A stretch of 64,000 nucleotides of DNA from an uncultured Flavobacteriaceae bacterium (GTDB lineage Bacteria; Bacteroidota; Bacteroidia; Flavobacteriales; Flavobacteriaceae): NCBI GenBank assembly GCA_947488435.1, contig CANKZG010000001.1, positions 310,001 through 374,000 on the forward strand, written 5' to 3'. A program made the translations under genes and the position numbers. Under the pieces are notes generated by a model. That model searched no databases, was not told the origin of the DNA, and saw only the letters and a program-made list of their open reading frames with translations. Shown here one piece after another: positions 17,012 through 26,056 of the stretch (within the stretch, counting starts at the first letter, position 1; each line of letters opens with the position of its first letter).

Positions 17012-19801
17012 ATGAGATCTTTCTTAACATTTATTTTACTCATTTCCATATTTTTTGGTCAGGCACAAGAGACTAAAGGAAGTATTGTTGGAAAAATGAC
17101 CGACAAGGAGCTAAATGATGAACCTTTACCTTTCGCTAATGTTCTTTTGAAAGGAACAAGCAAAGGGACTTCCTCAGACTTCGATGGTTTGTATGAATTA
17201 GCAGGTCTTACTCCAGGAATCTACACTATTGTCTTTAGCTATATCGGTTATAAAACGGTGGAAGTTCCTAATGTAGAGGTTGTTGCCGGAAAAGTAACTA
17301 CAGTTAATGTTCCTATGAGTGCATCGGAAGGTGTAGCGCTCGATGAAGTGGTAATTACCACCTCGGTAAGCAAAGAATCGGAAGTTGCGCTATTGTTAGA
17401 TCAAAAAAAAGCGGTAGAAATCAAAACTGCTATTGGTGCCAATGAATTGGCTCGAAAGGGAATTGGGAATGTGGAAGACGCTGTAACTAAGGCAGCAGGT
17501 ATAACAAAAGTAGCTTCCAGAGGTGTTGTGGTGCGAGGGTTAGATGAAAGATACAACTATTTAACCGTTAATAATTTGCCTACTTCTCCTGTAAATTGGG
17601 AAACTAAAATACCTGATCTTAGCTTATTCACATCTTCTTTAATCTCTAAGATTGATGTAAACAAAATCTTCTATTCTGGTTTGTATGGAGATTTTGCCGG
17701 TGCCACTTTTAATGTTGATACAAAACAAATTCCTAATGATAGTTTTACCAAAATTGGTTTTAGTGTTGGTGTAAATTTCCAATCCTTGAGTAATGACTTC
17801 ATTACCGACGAGGAAGATGACAATCTTAATTTATTGGGATTTGGCGGTGTTAACGATCGTGAAATTCCAAATGCACTTAGCAATACAAATGCCACTTCTG
17901 GAAGTCTTTTTACTGCGCAAGGACAGAACGCTGTTGATGCCTTTAATTCAGATTTCGATCTAGAAGTTATTACAGCTCCAATATCAACGGGGTTTAGCAT
18001 TGCCAATGCCGGTATTATCACTCAAAATAATCAAAACGCAAGCAAGACGGCTTATTATTTAGGTCTTAACTACAGCAACTCCTTTGATTCTAATATTGGA
18101 GATAGCTTCTTAAGAAATCCGCAAGGGCAGTTGTTGCGAACTATAGATCGTGGGAATAATTTTACTTTTGGGACAAACGCTAGTCTCTTATTTAGCTTGT
18201 TCAATAGAACCGAAAAAAACAATATTGATTTCAATTATATTTTTGTTAAAAGCACTAGTAATAGTGCTAGTGATAACTTTGGTCGTTTTGCCGAAGTTGG
18301 AGCAAACTTGCAGGGAATAGAGTCCAAGTTTGTCCAATCTACACTTCATCAATTTCAAGTAGTGGGTGCTTATAAGTTTAATGAACGAAGTCGATTGAAC
18401 TATGGTGCTACTTATGGTTTTTCTGACTATGAGCAACCCGATAACACGATTGTTACCCTCGAGGATCAGGAGGATGGTAGCTTTGTTTTTGCTACTAACT
18501 CGGGGCGGCTTTTTCGATATTTTTTAAATACTGACAACGATAACTTTGCGGCTACGCTAGGATATCAATTAGAAATTCCTTCTAACGAACTCGAAAACAA
18601 AGATCGTTTTCAAGTAGGTATAGATTTCAACAATGAAAGTTTGGACATCTTTAACCGTTTTGCATTGATAAATTTAAGTGGAATTGGTGCTATCAATATT
18701 GATCCTAATAATATTGACAATTCGTTAAATGAAGCATTTTTGGCAAATTCTAACACCTCTTATGTGGAATTGCCAGATACTCCGTTTCTGGATATTAATA
18801 CCAATATTTTAGCAGCAAACGCTTCTTACAACCTAAACTTCTCTGATGTTTTTAGTTTATTGATAGGGCTTCGATTGGAAAATTTTGAGCGGAATATTGG
18901 CGAAGATGCGCTTCAAGATTCTTTTACTTTTGATGAGTTTTTTGTTTTACCTTCTTTCAACTTACGCTATGCGCTTAACGAAAAATCCAATCTAAGGTTA
19001 GCCGGATCTAAAACCTATACGCGCCCCAAAAACTTAGAAATTGTTCCTATTACGCGTCAAAATTCCCTAGGGGATTTGATTCAAGGAAATCCTGATTTGG
19101 AAAATTCAGATAACTTTAATTTGGATTTGAAGTATGAGATATTTCCAAATAACAAAAGTCTTTTCAGCGTAAATCTATTCGGTAAATACATAGATAATCC
19201 TATAGAACGTTTAATTGAAGATAGTGGTTCGTTTATTAGAACAGTATTTGACAATACCGATGAAGCTCTGGTATATGGTGCTGAATTCGAGATTCAAGCA
19301 ACCTTGGGTTATCTATTAGCAAATGAAAAATTCGATAATTTTTCTTTTGGAGCTAACATCACTCTTTTAGATTCTGAAGTGACAATATCAGAAGACTTGC
19401 AACAAGAATTGAACCTAACTAACAATACAAGAAACTTACAAGGAGCTTCAGACTTTCTTTTGAATGCAGATGTTAATTATGAAGTTAATTTTGCCCCAAC
19501 TTTTAAAAGTAAATTCACTTTTTTATTCAACACTTTTAGCGAGCGTATTTCTGGGGTAGGATCAGGAACAGGATCCGTTCAATATGAAGATGAATTTGAG
19601 CAACCTTTTAATAACTTGAGTTTTATATGGGCCAATAAAATTGGGAAGCATATCGAAACTTCCTTTAAGGTTAATAATATTTTGGACGATTCATACGAAC
19701 GTACCATCGTTGATTCTAATGCAGGACAAAATCGAAATATAAGTGAGGTCTCTTATCAAGTGGGTACTTCTGTATCACTTTCTTTTAGTTATAAATTCTA
19801 A
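17012..19801 (+). CDS. TonB-dependent receptor with carboxypeptidase-like N-domain
   Basis: A signal peptide (residues 1-18) is followed by a carboxypeptidase-regulatory-like beta-sandwich (about 22-105; GTSKGTSSDFDGLYEL), a plug domain (about 125-230; KGIGNVEDAVTKAAGITK, GVVVRGLDERYN) and a large beta-barrel ending in the C-terminal phenylalanine (SLSFSYKF) needed for outer-membrane insertion. It imports a ligand across the outer membrane using TonB energy. It is divergent from a PhoBR-like pair and followed by a lipoprotein gene ending in a terminator, so it is probably an operon. The ligand is unknown. Confidence 0.92.
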   Translation: MRSFLTFILLISIFFGQAQETKGSIVGKMTDKELNDEPLPFANVLLKGTSKGTSSDFDGLYELAGLTPGIYTIVFSYIGYKTVEVPNVEVVAGKVTTVNVPMSASEGVALDEVVITTSVSKESEVALLLDQKKAVEIKTAIGANELARKGIGNVEDAVTKAAGITKVASRGVVVRGLDERYNYLTVNNLPTSPVNWETKIPDLSLFTSSLISKIDVNKIFYSGLYGDFAGATFNVDTKQIPNDSFTKIGFSVGVNFQSLSNDFITDEEDDNLNLLGFGGVNDREIPNALSNTNATSGSLFTAQGQNAVDAFNSDFDLEVITAPISTGFSIANAGIITQNNQNASKTAYYLGLNYSNSFDSNIGDSFLRNPQGQLLRTIDRGNNFTFGTNASLLFSLFNRTEKNNIDFNYIFVKSTSNSASDNFGRFAEVGANLQGIESKFVQSTLHQFQVVGAYKFNERSRLNYGATYGFSDYEQPDNTIVTLEDQEDGSFVFATNSGRLFRYFLNTDNDNFAATLGYQLEIPSNELENKDRFQVGIDFNNESLDIFNRFALINLSGIGAINIDPNNIDNSLNEAFLANSNTSYVELPDTPFLDINTNILAANASYNLNFSDVFSLLIGLRLENFERNIGEDALQDSFTFDEFFVLPSFNLRYALNEKSNLRLAGSKTYTRPKNLEIVPITRQNSLGDLIQGNPDLENSDNFNLDLKYEIFPNNKSLFSVNLFGKYIDNPIERLIEDSGSFIRTVFDNTDEALVYGAEFEIQATLGYLLANEKFDNFSFGANITLLDSEVTISEDLQQELNLTNNTRNLQGASDFLLNADVNYEVNFAPTFKSKFTFLFNTFSERISGVGSGTGSVQYEDEFEQPFNNLSFIWANKIGKHIETSFKVNNILDDSYERTIVDSNAGQNRNISEVSYQVGTSVSLSFSYKF

Positions 19802-19924
19802 ACCTTTAAACAACTTTTTTTTTACATAAAATTCAAGTAATAAAAATGTTTTCATAATAATTCTCTAACGCCTTAATCCCATTTCAAGGATACTTTTGAG
19901 AAACAATAAATTAAAATAAAAACG

Positions 19925-21211
19925 ATGAAAAAATTACTTTCACTTGGTATTCTTTTTTTTGCTTTAACTCTAGTTTTCACAGCATGTAGTGATGATGAAG
20001 ATCCAATCGAAATTCCAACAGTAGGAATGGACGATGATGATCCTATGACGGGTGGGCCCACAAATCCTATAACTACCGTTACATTTGACGCTGTTACTGG
20101 AGATTGGATGCAAGAAACAATAGATGCTTTTACAGAAAGGTTAGTTCTAAATGCTTCAGCCACTGGGGCAGATCAAGCGGCTTTTGCTTTTACAACAACC
20201 ACAACAGCTATTGGCAATACTGTACTTCCAACAGATTTCACAGCAACACAAACACTTTCAGGAGAAATTACGACCGATGTTACCTTAGACGCTAATGAAA
20301 CCTATGAAATTGTTGGTGCAGTTTTTATTCGTGATGGCGCTTCATTGACCATTCCAGCAGGCACTTTCTTATTTGCAGATCCATCCAACAATGCTTCCGT
20401 TACTTCTGACGTTACTGCAGCTGATGTAATAATAGTTAATCAAGGGGGAGTTCTAAATGCTAACGGATCTGAAAGTAATCCTGTTATTTTTAGTTCTTCT
20501 TCACAAACTTCGGGTTCTTGGGGAGGCATTGTTCTCTTAGGAAATGCTCCAATTAATTTGGCTGGCGGCACAGGTAATGCTGAGGTAGCAGATAATGTTG
20601 GCGAAGATTTGTTTTATGGAGGCACCGCATCTGATGATAGTTCGGGAAGTTTACGTTACGTGATTCTGGCGTATCCTGGAACGCAAATCAACACTGAAGC
20701 TGAATTCAATGGATTTTCTTTCTATGGAGTTGGTTCGGGTACAACTCTAGAATTTTTAGAAGTATTTCAAGGACAGGATGACGGTTATGAATGGTTTGGG
20801 GGAACGGTAAATGCAAGTAATTTGTTTTCACAAGCCTTTGACGATTCTTTTGATTGGGCTGAGGGTTTTGTAGGAACTTTAGATAACATTATTGCCAATC
20901 AACCTTCTGGTGCAGATCACTGTATTGAAGCGGATAATTTAAACGCCGATAACGATGCAATGCCAAGATCAAACCCAACAATCATGAATGCTACTTTTAA
21001 TTCTTCTGGAGATGATGATGCTATTCGGATTAGAAGAGGAACTGCAGCTCAGTTTGACAATATAGTTTTTGATATCAGCGGTAATTCTAGATTTCATTTC
21101 GAAGTTGATGATATTGTAACAGGGCAGTTAATTATAGATGATGTTACCACTTTTACCAATATTGCCATCGATGCCGGAAATCCCGCTTTTACAGGAAATG
21201 CAAACAATTAA
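19925..21211 (+). CDS. Surface lipoprotein, probable beta-helix, partner of TonB receptor
   Basis: The signal peptide ends in a lipobox (FTACS). An acidic stretch just after the Cys (DDEDP, then DDDDP) is the kind of signal that sends Bacteroidota lipoproteins to the cell surface. The rest is rich in Gly, Asn, Asp and Ser, with short repeating beta segments (TIPAGTFLFADP, VNQGGVLNANG, GSWGGIVLLGNAP), suggesting a right-handed beta-helix or similar solenoid. It lies 123 bp downstream of the receptor gene and upstream of a strong terminator. I infer that it captures ligand for the receptor. Homologues are sometimes labelled "multidrug transporter", which this sequence does not support. Confidence 0.75.
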   Translation: MKKLLSLGILFFALTLVFTACSDDEDPIEIPTVGMDDDDPMTGGPTNPITTVTFDAVTGDWMQETIDAFTERLVLNASATGADQAAFAFTTTTTAIGNTVLPTDFTATQTLSGEITTDVTLDANETYEIVGAVFIRDGASLTIPAGTFLFADPSNNASVTSDVTAADVIIVNQGGVLNANGSESNPVIFSSSSQTSGSWGGIVLLGNAPINLAGGTGNAEVADNVGEDLFYGGTASDDSSGSLRYVILAYPGTQINTEAEFNGFSFYGVGSGTTLEFLEVFQGQDDGYEWFGGTVNASNLFSQAFDDSFDWAEGFVGTLDNIIANQPSGADHCIEADNLNADNDAMPRSNPTIMNATFNSSGDDDAIRIRRGTAAQFDNIVFDISGNSRFHFEVDDIVTGQLIIDDVTTFTNIAIDAGNPAFTGNANN

Positions 21212-21230
21212 AAAAACTTATATTTTATTA

Positions 21231-21258
21231 AAAAAACCCGCTTTACGGCGGGTTTTTT
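21231..21258 (+). terminator. Rho-independent terminator after TonB/lipoprotein operon
   Basis: A GC stem CCCGC/GCGGG (21237-21241 with 21248-21252) has a 6-nt loop, is flanked by a run of A on the left and is followed by six T residues. It lies 20 bp after the lipoprotein stop. Confidence 0.9.
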
Positions 21259-21343
21259 GCATTTTGGCTAAATTTTTGATAGTTATTTAAGGAATGGCAA
21301 CGATGCAAAACCAAAATTAGTATCTTTACCGTATATAAATTAT

Positions 21344-21652
21344 ATGAAGCACTTTTACCTCGTAATCTTCTTTTTTGTTTGCGTTGCCGGTTTTGGTCAA
21401 GATAACCAAAACAAGGGCGATATAGAGGGCTTTAAACTATATCCAAATCCAGTTACTAACGGTAAGGTCTATATCAATACCGCACAGAACGCTCCAAAAA
21501 AAATATTTATCTATGATGTTTTTGGAGAAAAGGTCTTAGAAACTATGATTATAGGCACGGAATTAAGTCTATCCAATCTACATACCGGTATCTACGTTTT
21601 ACGTGTTGTTGAAAAGGATAAAGTAGCTACACGAAAACTTATCATCAAATAA
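21344..21652 (+). CDS. Secreted miniprotein: signal peptide plus T9SS sorting domain
   Basis: This 102-residue protein has a Sec signal peptide (about 1-19, ending in GFGQ), a linker of about 10 residues, and then a complete type A T9SS C-terminal sorting domain: FKLYPNPVTNGKVYIN, KKIFIYDVFGEKVLE, LHTGIYVLRV and the terminal TRKLIIK. There is almost no room for a cargo domain. T9SS would translocate it and remove or anchor the sorting domain at the surface. A paralogue lies 170 bp downstream. Function is unknown. Confidence 0.85.
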   Translation: MKHFYLVIFFFVCVAGFGQDNQNKGDIEGFKLYPNPVTNGKVYINTAQNAPKKIFIYDVFGEKVLETMIIGTELSLSNLHTGIYVLRVVEKDKVATRKLIIK

Positions 21653-21822
21653 GTCTTTTATCCAGAAGCAACGTTTTTTACACCCTTAAATTGTATCGTG
21701 AATTCCCTAAAATGTCCTGGAAGTTTATATTGACCTACAAAAAGAACCATTTCACAACATTTAATGGTTTCTAATCACCTTCTTTTTTACTTTTATCTTG
21801 ATTATCCCAAATCGAAACTCCC

Positions 21823-22146
21823 ATGAAGAATATTTACATGTTCTTTTTATTGGCTTTTTCTGTAGTGGTATCTGCTCAAGATGCTTCGAGTCGGCTTTCC
21901 AAAGATTCTCAAGAAATTTCTGAATTTAAATTGTATCCTAATCCCGCATTTGATACTACGGTTTATATTACCACAAAAGATAATGCCACTAAAGACATCA
22001 CAATCTATAACGTGTTTGGTAAGGTTGTGTTAACCGATAGGATTACAGCTAAGGCACTAAATATAGCATCACTTACCCCTGGAATTTATTTGGTACAAGT
22101 AATAGAGAACAAAAAAAGTATTACCCGAAAATTGGTGGTGAAGTAG
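21823..22146 (+). CDS. Secreted miniprotein, paralogue with T9SS sorting domain
   Basis: This 107-residue protein has the same plan as its upstream neighbour: signal peptide (to about VSAQ), a linker of about 15 residues, and a type A sorting domain (FKLYPNPAFDTTVYIT, DITIYNVFGKVVL, LTPGIYLVQV, terminal TRKLVVK). The two are clearly related but diverged along their whole length, which points to an older tandem duplication. There is no enzymatic domain. Both are on the plus strand with separate upstream gaps, so they may have separate promoters. Confidence 0.85.
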   Translation: MKNIYMFFLLAFSVVVSAQDASSRLSKDSQEISEFKLYPNPAFDTTVYITTKDNATKDITIYNVFGKVVLTDRITAKALNIASLTPGIYLVQVIENKKSITRKLVVK

Positions 22147-22226
22147 GCTTCTTTTTTAGCCCGTAACAAAATTTACATCCGTTAAACTTTCCATATTTTA
22201 CGTACTTTTACGGTATTCCAAATACC

Positions 22227-23204
22227 ATGAATCCAGCCACTGTTTTTAAGTTATCCTCCGAAAAAGCATTTACTATAACCGCTTTAGATATCTTTAAATT
22301 TCAGTATCAAAACAACGCCGTTTATCGCGATTTTTGCAATCATATTCACCCAAATCCTTTAAGCATCGATGCCCTTGAGGCCATTCCCTTTTTGCCCATA
22401 GCATTTTTTAAATCACACGCCATAGTAAGTGGCACAAACATACCTTCTACTGTTTTTACGAGCAGTGGCACCTCAGGTGAAGGTGCAAGTAAGCACTATG
22501 TAAATGATATTAATTGGTACCAACAGAGCTACCAAAATGCATTTAGCTATTTTTATGGAAATGTTACCGATTATTGTGTTTTGGCATTGCTCCCTTCCTA
22601 TTTGGAACGCGAGGGTTCTTCTTTAATTTTTATGGTAGATGATCTGATACAAAAAAGCAAACATCCTCAAAGCGGGTTTTACCTCAACGATCATAAAAAG
22701 TTGGCCAGTTTGCTAACCCAACTGGACGCCGCTGGAACAAAAGTTTTACTTATCGGGGTTTCTTTTGCCCTTCTTGATTTGGTGGAGCGTTATCAATTTC
22801 AGCTTAAAAATACGATTGTCATGGAAACTGGCGGGATGAAGGGACGGCGTAAAGAATTAATCAGAAGTGAATTACATGAAATTTTGCGAACGGGCTTCGG
22901 GCTTAGTAGTATCCATTCAGAATATGGTATGACAGAACTGCTATCGCAGGCCTATTCGTATGGAAATGGGGTTTTTAAAACACCTCCCTGGATGAAAGTT
23001 TTAATACGAGATCCGGAAGATCCCTTAGCCTATGAAACGCATGGAAAAACAGGAGGGATTAATGTGATAGATCTAGCCAATTACAATTCCTGTTCATTTA
23101 TTGCTACACAGGATCTGGGAAAAGTCCATAAGGATAGTAGTTTTGAAGTGTTAGGACGTTTCGATCATTCCGATATACGCGGGTGTAATTTAATGGTATT
23201 ATGA
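22227..23204 (+). CDS. LuxE/PaaK-like acyl-protein ligase family protein
   Basis: This 325-residue protein resembles the acyl-protein synthetase LuxE and the adenylate-forming PaaK family. It has a Ser/Thr-rich phosphate-binding loop (FTSSGTSGEGASKHY), a METGGMKGRR segment and the HSEYGMTELLSQAY motif. Known LuxE activates fatty acids and holds the acyl group on a Cys/Ser before reduction. No luxC/D/A/B genes are present here. The role is probably acyl activation for a lipid or secondary metabolite (inference). It ends 8 bp from convergent tyrS. Confidence 0.75.
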   Translation: MNPATVFKLSSEKAFTITALDIFKFQYQNNAVYRDFCNHIHPNPLSIDALEAIPFLPIAFFKSHAIVSGTNIPSTVFTSSGTSGEGASKHYVNDINWYQQSYQNAFSYFYGNVTDYCVLALLPSYLEREGSSLIFMVDDLIQKSKHPQSGFYLNDHKKLASLLTQLDAAGTKVLLIGVSFALLDLVERYQFQLKNTIVMETGGMKGRRKELIRSELHEILRTGFGLSSIHSEYGMTELLSQAYSYGNGVFKTPPWMKVLIRDPEDPLAYETHGKTGGINVIDLANYNSCSFIATQDLGKVHKDSSFEVLGRFDHSDIRGCNLMVL

Positions 23205-23212
23205 CTATGACA

Positions 23213-24508
23213 TTAATTAACTACGATAACATAATAGTTCTTCTTCCCGCGCTGCAGTAAAACAAACTTATCATTAATTAAATCGGATACGGTAATTTTA
23301 TAATCTTCTTTTACCTTTTCCTTATTCACCGAAATAGAATTTTGCTTCAATTCTCTTCGTGCTTCCCCATTGGAACCCAAGAAGTTGGTTTTAGCAGCTA
23401 AAGCCCCGATCATATCTAAACCCTTCTCCAATTCTTGCTTATCAATTGCAGCTTGTGGAACGCCATCAAAAACTTCTAAAAAGGTCTTCTCATCAAGTGC
23501 TTTAAGATCCACAGCCGTAGATTTCCCAAATAGAATGGAAGAGGCCTTTTTTGCATTTTCCAAATCCGCTTCGGAATGCACCATAATCGTAATTTCTTCG
23601 GCTAATCGTTTTTGTACAACACGCAAATGCGGTGCCTCTTCATGGGCTTTCAATAAGGTATTGATTTCAGCTTCTTTTAATAAGGTGAAAATCTTAATAT
23701 ACTTTACTGCATCAACGTCTGAGGTGTTTAACCAGTACTGATAAAACTTATAAGGAGAGGTTCGTTTGGGATCTAACCAAACGTTTCCTCCTTCTGTTTT
23801 TCCAAATTTAGTGCCATCGGCCTTGGTAATTAATGGACACGTAAGCGCATAGCCTTTTCCTCCCCCAATTCTTCGGATCAACTCTGTTCCTGTAGTGATA
23901 TTTCCCCACTGATCACTTCCTCCCATTTGCAGGGTGCAATTGTGTACCTGAAAAAGATGTAAAAAATCATACCCTTGCACCAGCTGATATGTAAATTCGG
24001 TAAAAGACATTCCCTCTTTAGCTTCAGAGGACAAGCGTTTTTTCACCGAATCCTTGGCCATCATATAGTTTACAGTGATATGTTTCCCTACGTCACGTAT
24101 AAATTCCAAAAAGGAAAAATCTTTCATCCAGTCATAATTATTTACCAATACCGCGGCATTATCCGCATCGCTGGTAAAATCTAAAAACTTAGACAGTTGT
24201 TTTTTTAATGCTTCCTGGTTATGACGCAAAGTAGCTTCATCCAATAAATTTCGTTCTGCGGACTTTCCTGAAGGATCTCCAATCATACCTGTAGCACCAC
24301 CTACTAATGCATAAGGTTTATGCCCCGCAAGTTGAAAATGACGCAACATCATCACACTAACCAAATGACCAATATGTAGGGAGTCTGCAGTAGGATCTAT
24401 TCCAACATAAGCCGCCTGCATTCCCGTTAATAGATGTTCTTCCGTTCCCGGCATTGCGTCGTGCAACATACCTCTCCATTGTAATTCCGCTACAAAATTT
24501 AAAGCCAT
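23213..24508 (-). CDS. tyrS: Tyrosine--tRNA ligase
   Basis: This class I aminoacyl-tRNA synthetase has 431 residues, normal for bacterial TyrRS. The HIGH motif is at residues 45-48 (DSLHIGHLV), the tyrosine-binding [10 protein letters not shown] is present, and the KMSKS loop appears as the usual TyrRS variant [10 protein letters not shown]-terminal S4-like tRNA-binding domain is visible ([19 protein letters not shown]). It charges tRNA-Tyr in the cytosol. Confidence 0.97.
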   Translation of the reverse strand: MALNFVAELQWRGMLHDAMPGTEEHLLTGMQAAYVGIDPTADSLHIGHLVSVMMLRHFQLAGHKPYALVGGATGMIGDPSGKSAERNLLDEATLRHNQEALKKQLSKFLDFTSDADNAAVLVNNYDWMKDFSFLEFIRDVGKHITVNYMMAKDSVKKRLSSEAKEGMSFTEFTYQLVQGYDFLHLFQVHNCTLQMGGSDQWGNITTGTELIRRIGGGKGYALTCPLITKADGTKFGKTEGGNVWLDPKRTSPYKFYQYWLNTSDVDAVKYIKIFTLLKEAEINTLLKAHEEAPHLRVVQKRLAEEITIMVHSEADLENAKKASSILFGKSTAVDLKALDEKTFLEVFDGVPQAAIDKQELEKGLDMIGALAAKTNFLGSNGEARRELKQNSISVNKEKVKEDYKITVSDLINDKFVLLQRGKKNYYVIVVN

Positions 24509-24536
24509 TATATCCTATTGATTTATATCCTTGGTG

Positions 24537-24544
24537 CAAATATA
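24537..24544 (-). promoter_or_regulatory. Candidate -7 element of tyrS promoter
   Basis: On the minus strand this reads TATATTTG, an exact match to the flavobacterial -7 consensus TAnnTTTG, 28 bp upstream of the tyrS ATG. A TTG lies upstream but at 14 nt, shorter than usual. Confidence 0.4.
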
Positions 24545-24628
24545 AAATCTTGAAGTGGCAAACGTAAAGAAAGGCTACACTTTATTTAAAATTCTCGAAA
24601 GCCTTCTCAAAAGTTAGTACATTTACAT

Positions 24629-25636
24629 ATGATTTTAGTTACCGGAGGTACAGGTTTAGTTGGTTCGCATTTACTCTATCACTTAATTAAAAAAGGGAGT
24701 AAAGTAAGAGCTATTCATAGAAAAACAAGCAATTTAGAACGTGTGGCTCGAGTATTTTCTTATTACAGTGAGGATGCTGAAAATCTATTTGCTAAAATTG
24801 AATGGTTAGAAGCCGATATTAACGATATTCCAAACCTTGAGATCGCATTTGCCGGCATCGATGAAGTATACCATTGTGCAGCATTAATTTCTTTTGATCC
24901 TAAGGATTATGAGAAAATGATGAAAATTAATGTAGAGGGAACTTCCAATATGGTAAACCTATCCTTAGCTTATAAGGTAAAAAAACTTTGTTATGTTAGT
25001 TCTATCGCGGCAATAGGTAAAAGTGTAGGATCTCAAATAATTACGGAGGAAAATGCATGGAATGAAACAGATGCTAATGTATACGCATTATCCAAACATG
25101 CCGCAGAATTGGAAGTCTGGCGCGGTTCAGAAGAAGGACTTACAACGGCGATCATTAATCCTGGGGTTATTGTTGGTCCCGGCTTTTGGGAAACCGGTAG
25201 TGGTATGTTTTTTAAAGTTGGCGCTAGAGCGAGTCGTTTTTATCCCCCAGGAGGTTCAGGTTTTGTTACAGCAAATGATGTTGTTAAAATGCTCATAGTA
25301 TTAATGCGCTCTCCTATTTCTCAGGAGCGTTTTATAGCTGTTGGGCAAAATTATAGCTACTTAGAAGTACTTACTAAAATTACCAAAATGCTTCACAAAA
25401 AAGCACCGACAAGGGTATTAAGATCGTGGCATCTAGCTATCTTATGGCGTTTGGATTGGTTTTGGTGCTTTATTTCCGGAAAAACTCGTACGTTAACTAA
25501 AAATGGTGTTATTTCATTTTTACAACCTACAACCTATAGTAATACTAAAATCACTGAAGAGACGGGCTTTACATTTGAATCCATTGACGAAACTATTCGG
25601 TTTTCGTGTGCTAAATTTTTAAATGAAAATCCTTAG
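24629..25636 (+). CDS. NAD-dependent epimerase/dehydratase (extended SDR)
   Basis: This 335-residue extended short-chain dehydrogenase has the NAD(P)-binding TGGTGLVGSHLL at the N terminus, the conserved VYHCAALISF, and the catalytic YxxxK (YALSKHAAE) with an upstream Ser (SSIAAIG). It is most like dihydroflavonol-4-reductase/3-beta-HSD-like proteins that reduce or epimerise sugar nucleotides or small carbonyls. The substrate is unknown. Its stop overlaps that of the convergent DUF4296 gene by 4 bp. Confidence 0.87.
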   Translation: MILVTGGTGLVGSHLLYHLIKKGSKVRAIHRKTSNLERVARVFSYYSEDAENLFAKIEWLEADINDIPNLEIAFAGIDEVYHCAALISFDPKDYEKMMKINVEGTSNMVNLSLAYKVKKLCYVSSIAAIGKSVGSQIITEENAWNETDANVYALSKHAAELEVWRGSEEGLTTAIINPGVIVGPGFWETGSGMFFKVGARASRFYPPGGSGFVTANDVVKMLIVLMRSPISQERFIAVGQNYSYLEVLTKITKMLHKKAPTRVLRSWHLAILWRLDWFWCFISGKTRTLTKNGVISFLQPTTYSNTKITEETGFTFESIDETIRFSCAKFLNENP

Positions 25637-26052
25637 TTAGGCTTTTTTTCATCCGCTTTTCTTAGTTTATTTCGGGCTTCCTGATTCTTTTTCTGCACTT
25701 CGTCTACCTCTTCCTTCTTTTTGGCGTCCCAAACTGTCTTCTCATTATCAAGGCGGGATTCAACAGCATTATAAATATCGAAATATGTTGCCGGTATCGA
25801 GGCATAGTAAGAATCGCTTCGTACAAACTGCACACTATCTATATTGTATTTTTTATAGATATAGTCCATGGTTTCAATATTATTTTGCTGTAATATTTTT
25901 ACACTAGAACTCTTTGCCGCATTAATTATCGCCAGATCGTATAAAATATTAGTCATTGTTTCCTGTGCAATAAGATTCTCAGGCTTTTCAATAAGCTTCT
26001 CATTGCAAGAAAATAGTACAACTAACACTAAGGCAATTACACTCTTTTTCAT
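25633..26052 (-). CDS. DUF4296 lipoprotein
   Basis: The frame extends to an ATG at 26067, but the ATG at 26052 places the lipoprotein signal (MKKSVIALVLVVLFSCN) at the N terminus and leaves 4 bp after the pyrC stop codon, so it is preferred. The mature part is helical, with a conserved DLAIINAAKSSS segment and a highly charged Lys/Glu tail (about the last 35 residues). The family is confined to Bacteroidota and has no known function. It is last in the DPM1-pyrC-DUF4296 operon. Confidence 0.82.
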   Translation of the reverse strand: MKKSVIALVLVVLFSCNEKLIEKPENLIAQETMTNILYDLAIINAAKSSSVKILQQNNIETMDYIYKKYNIDSVQFVRSDSYYASIPATYFDIYNAVESRLDNEKTVWDAKKKEEVDEVQKKNQEARNKLRKADEKKPN

Positions 26053-26056
26053 AAAA

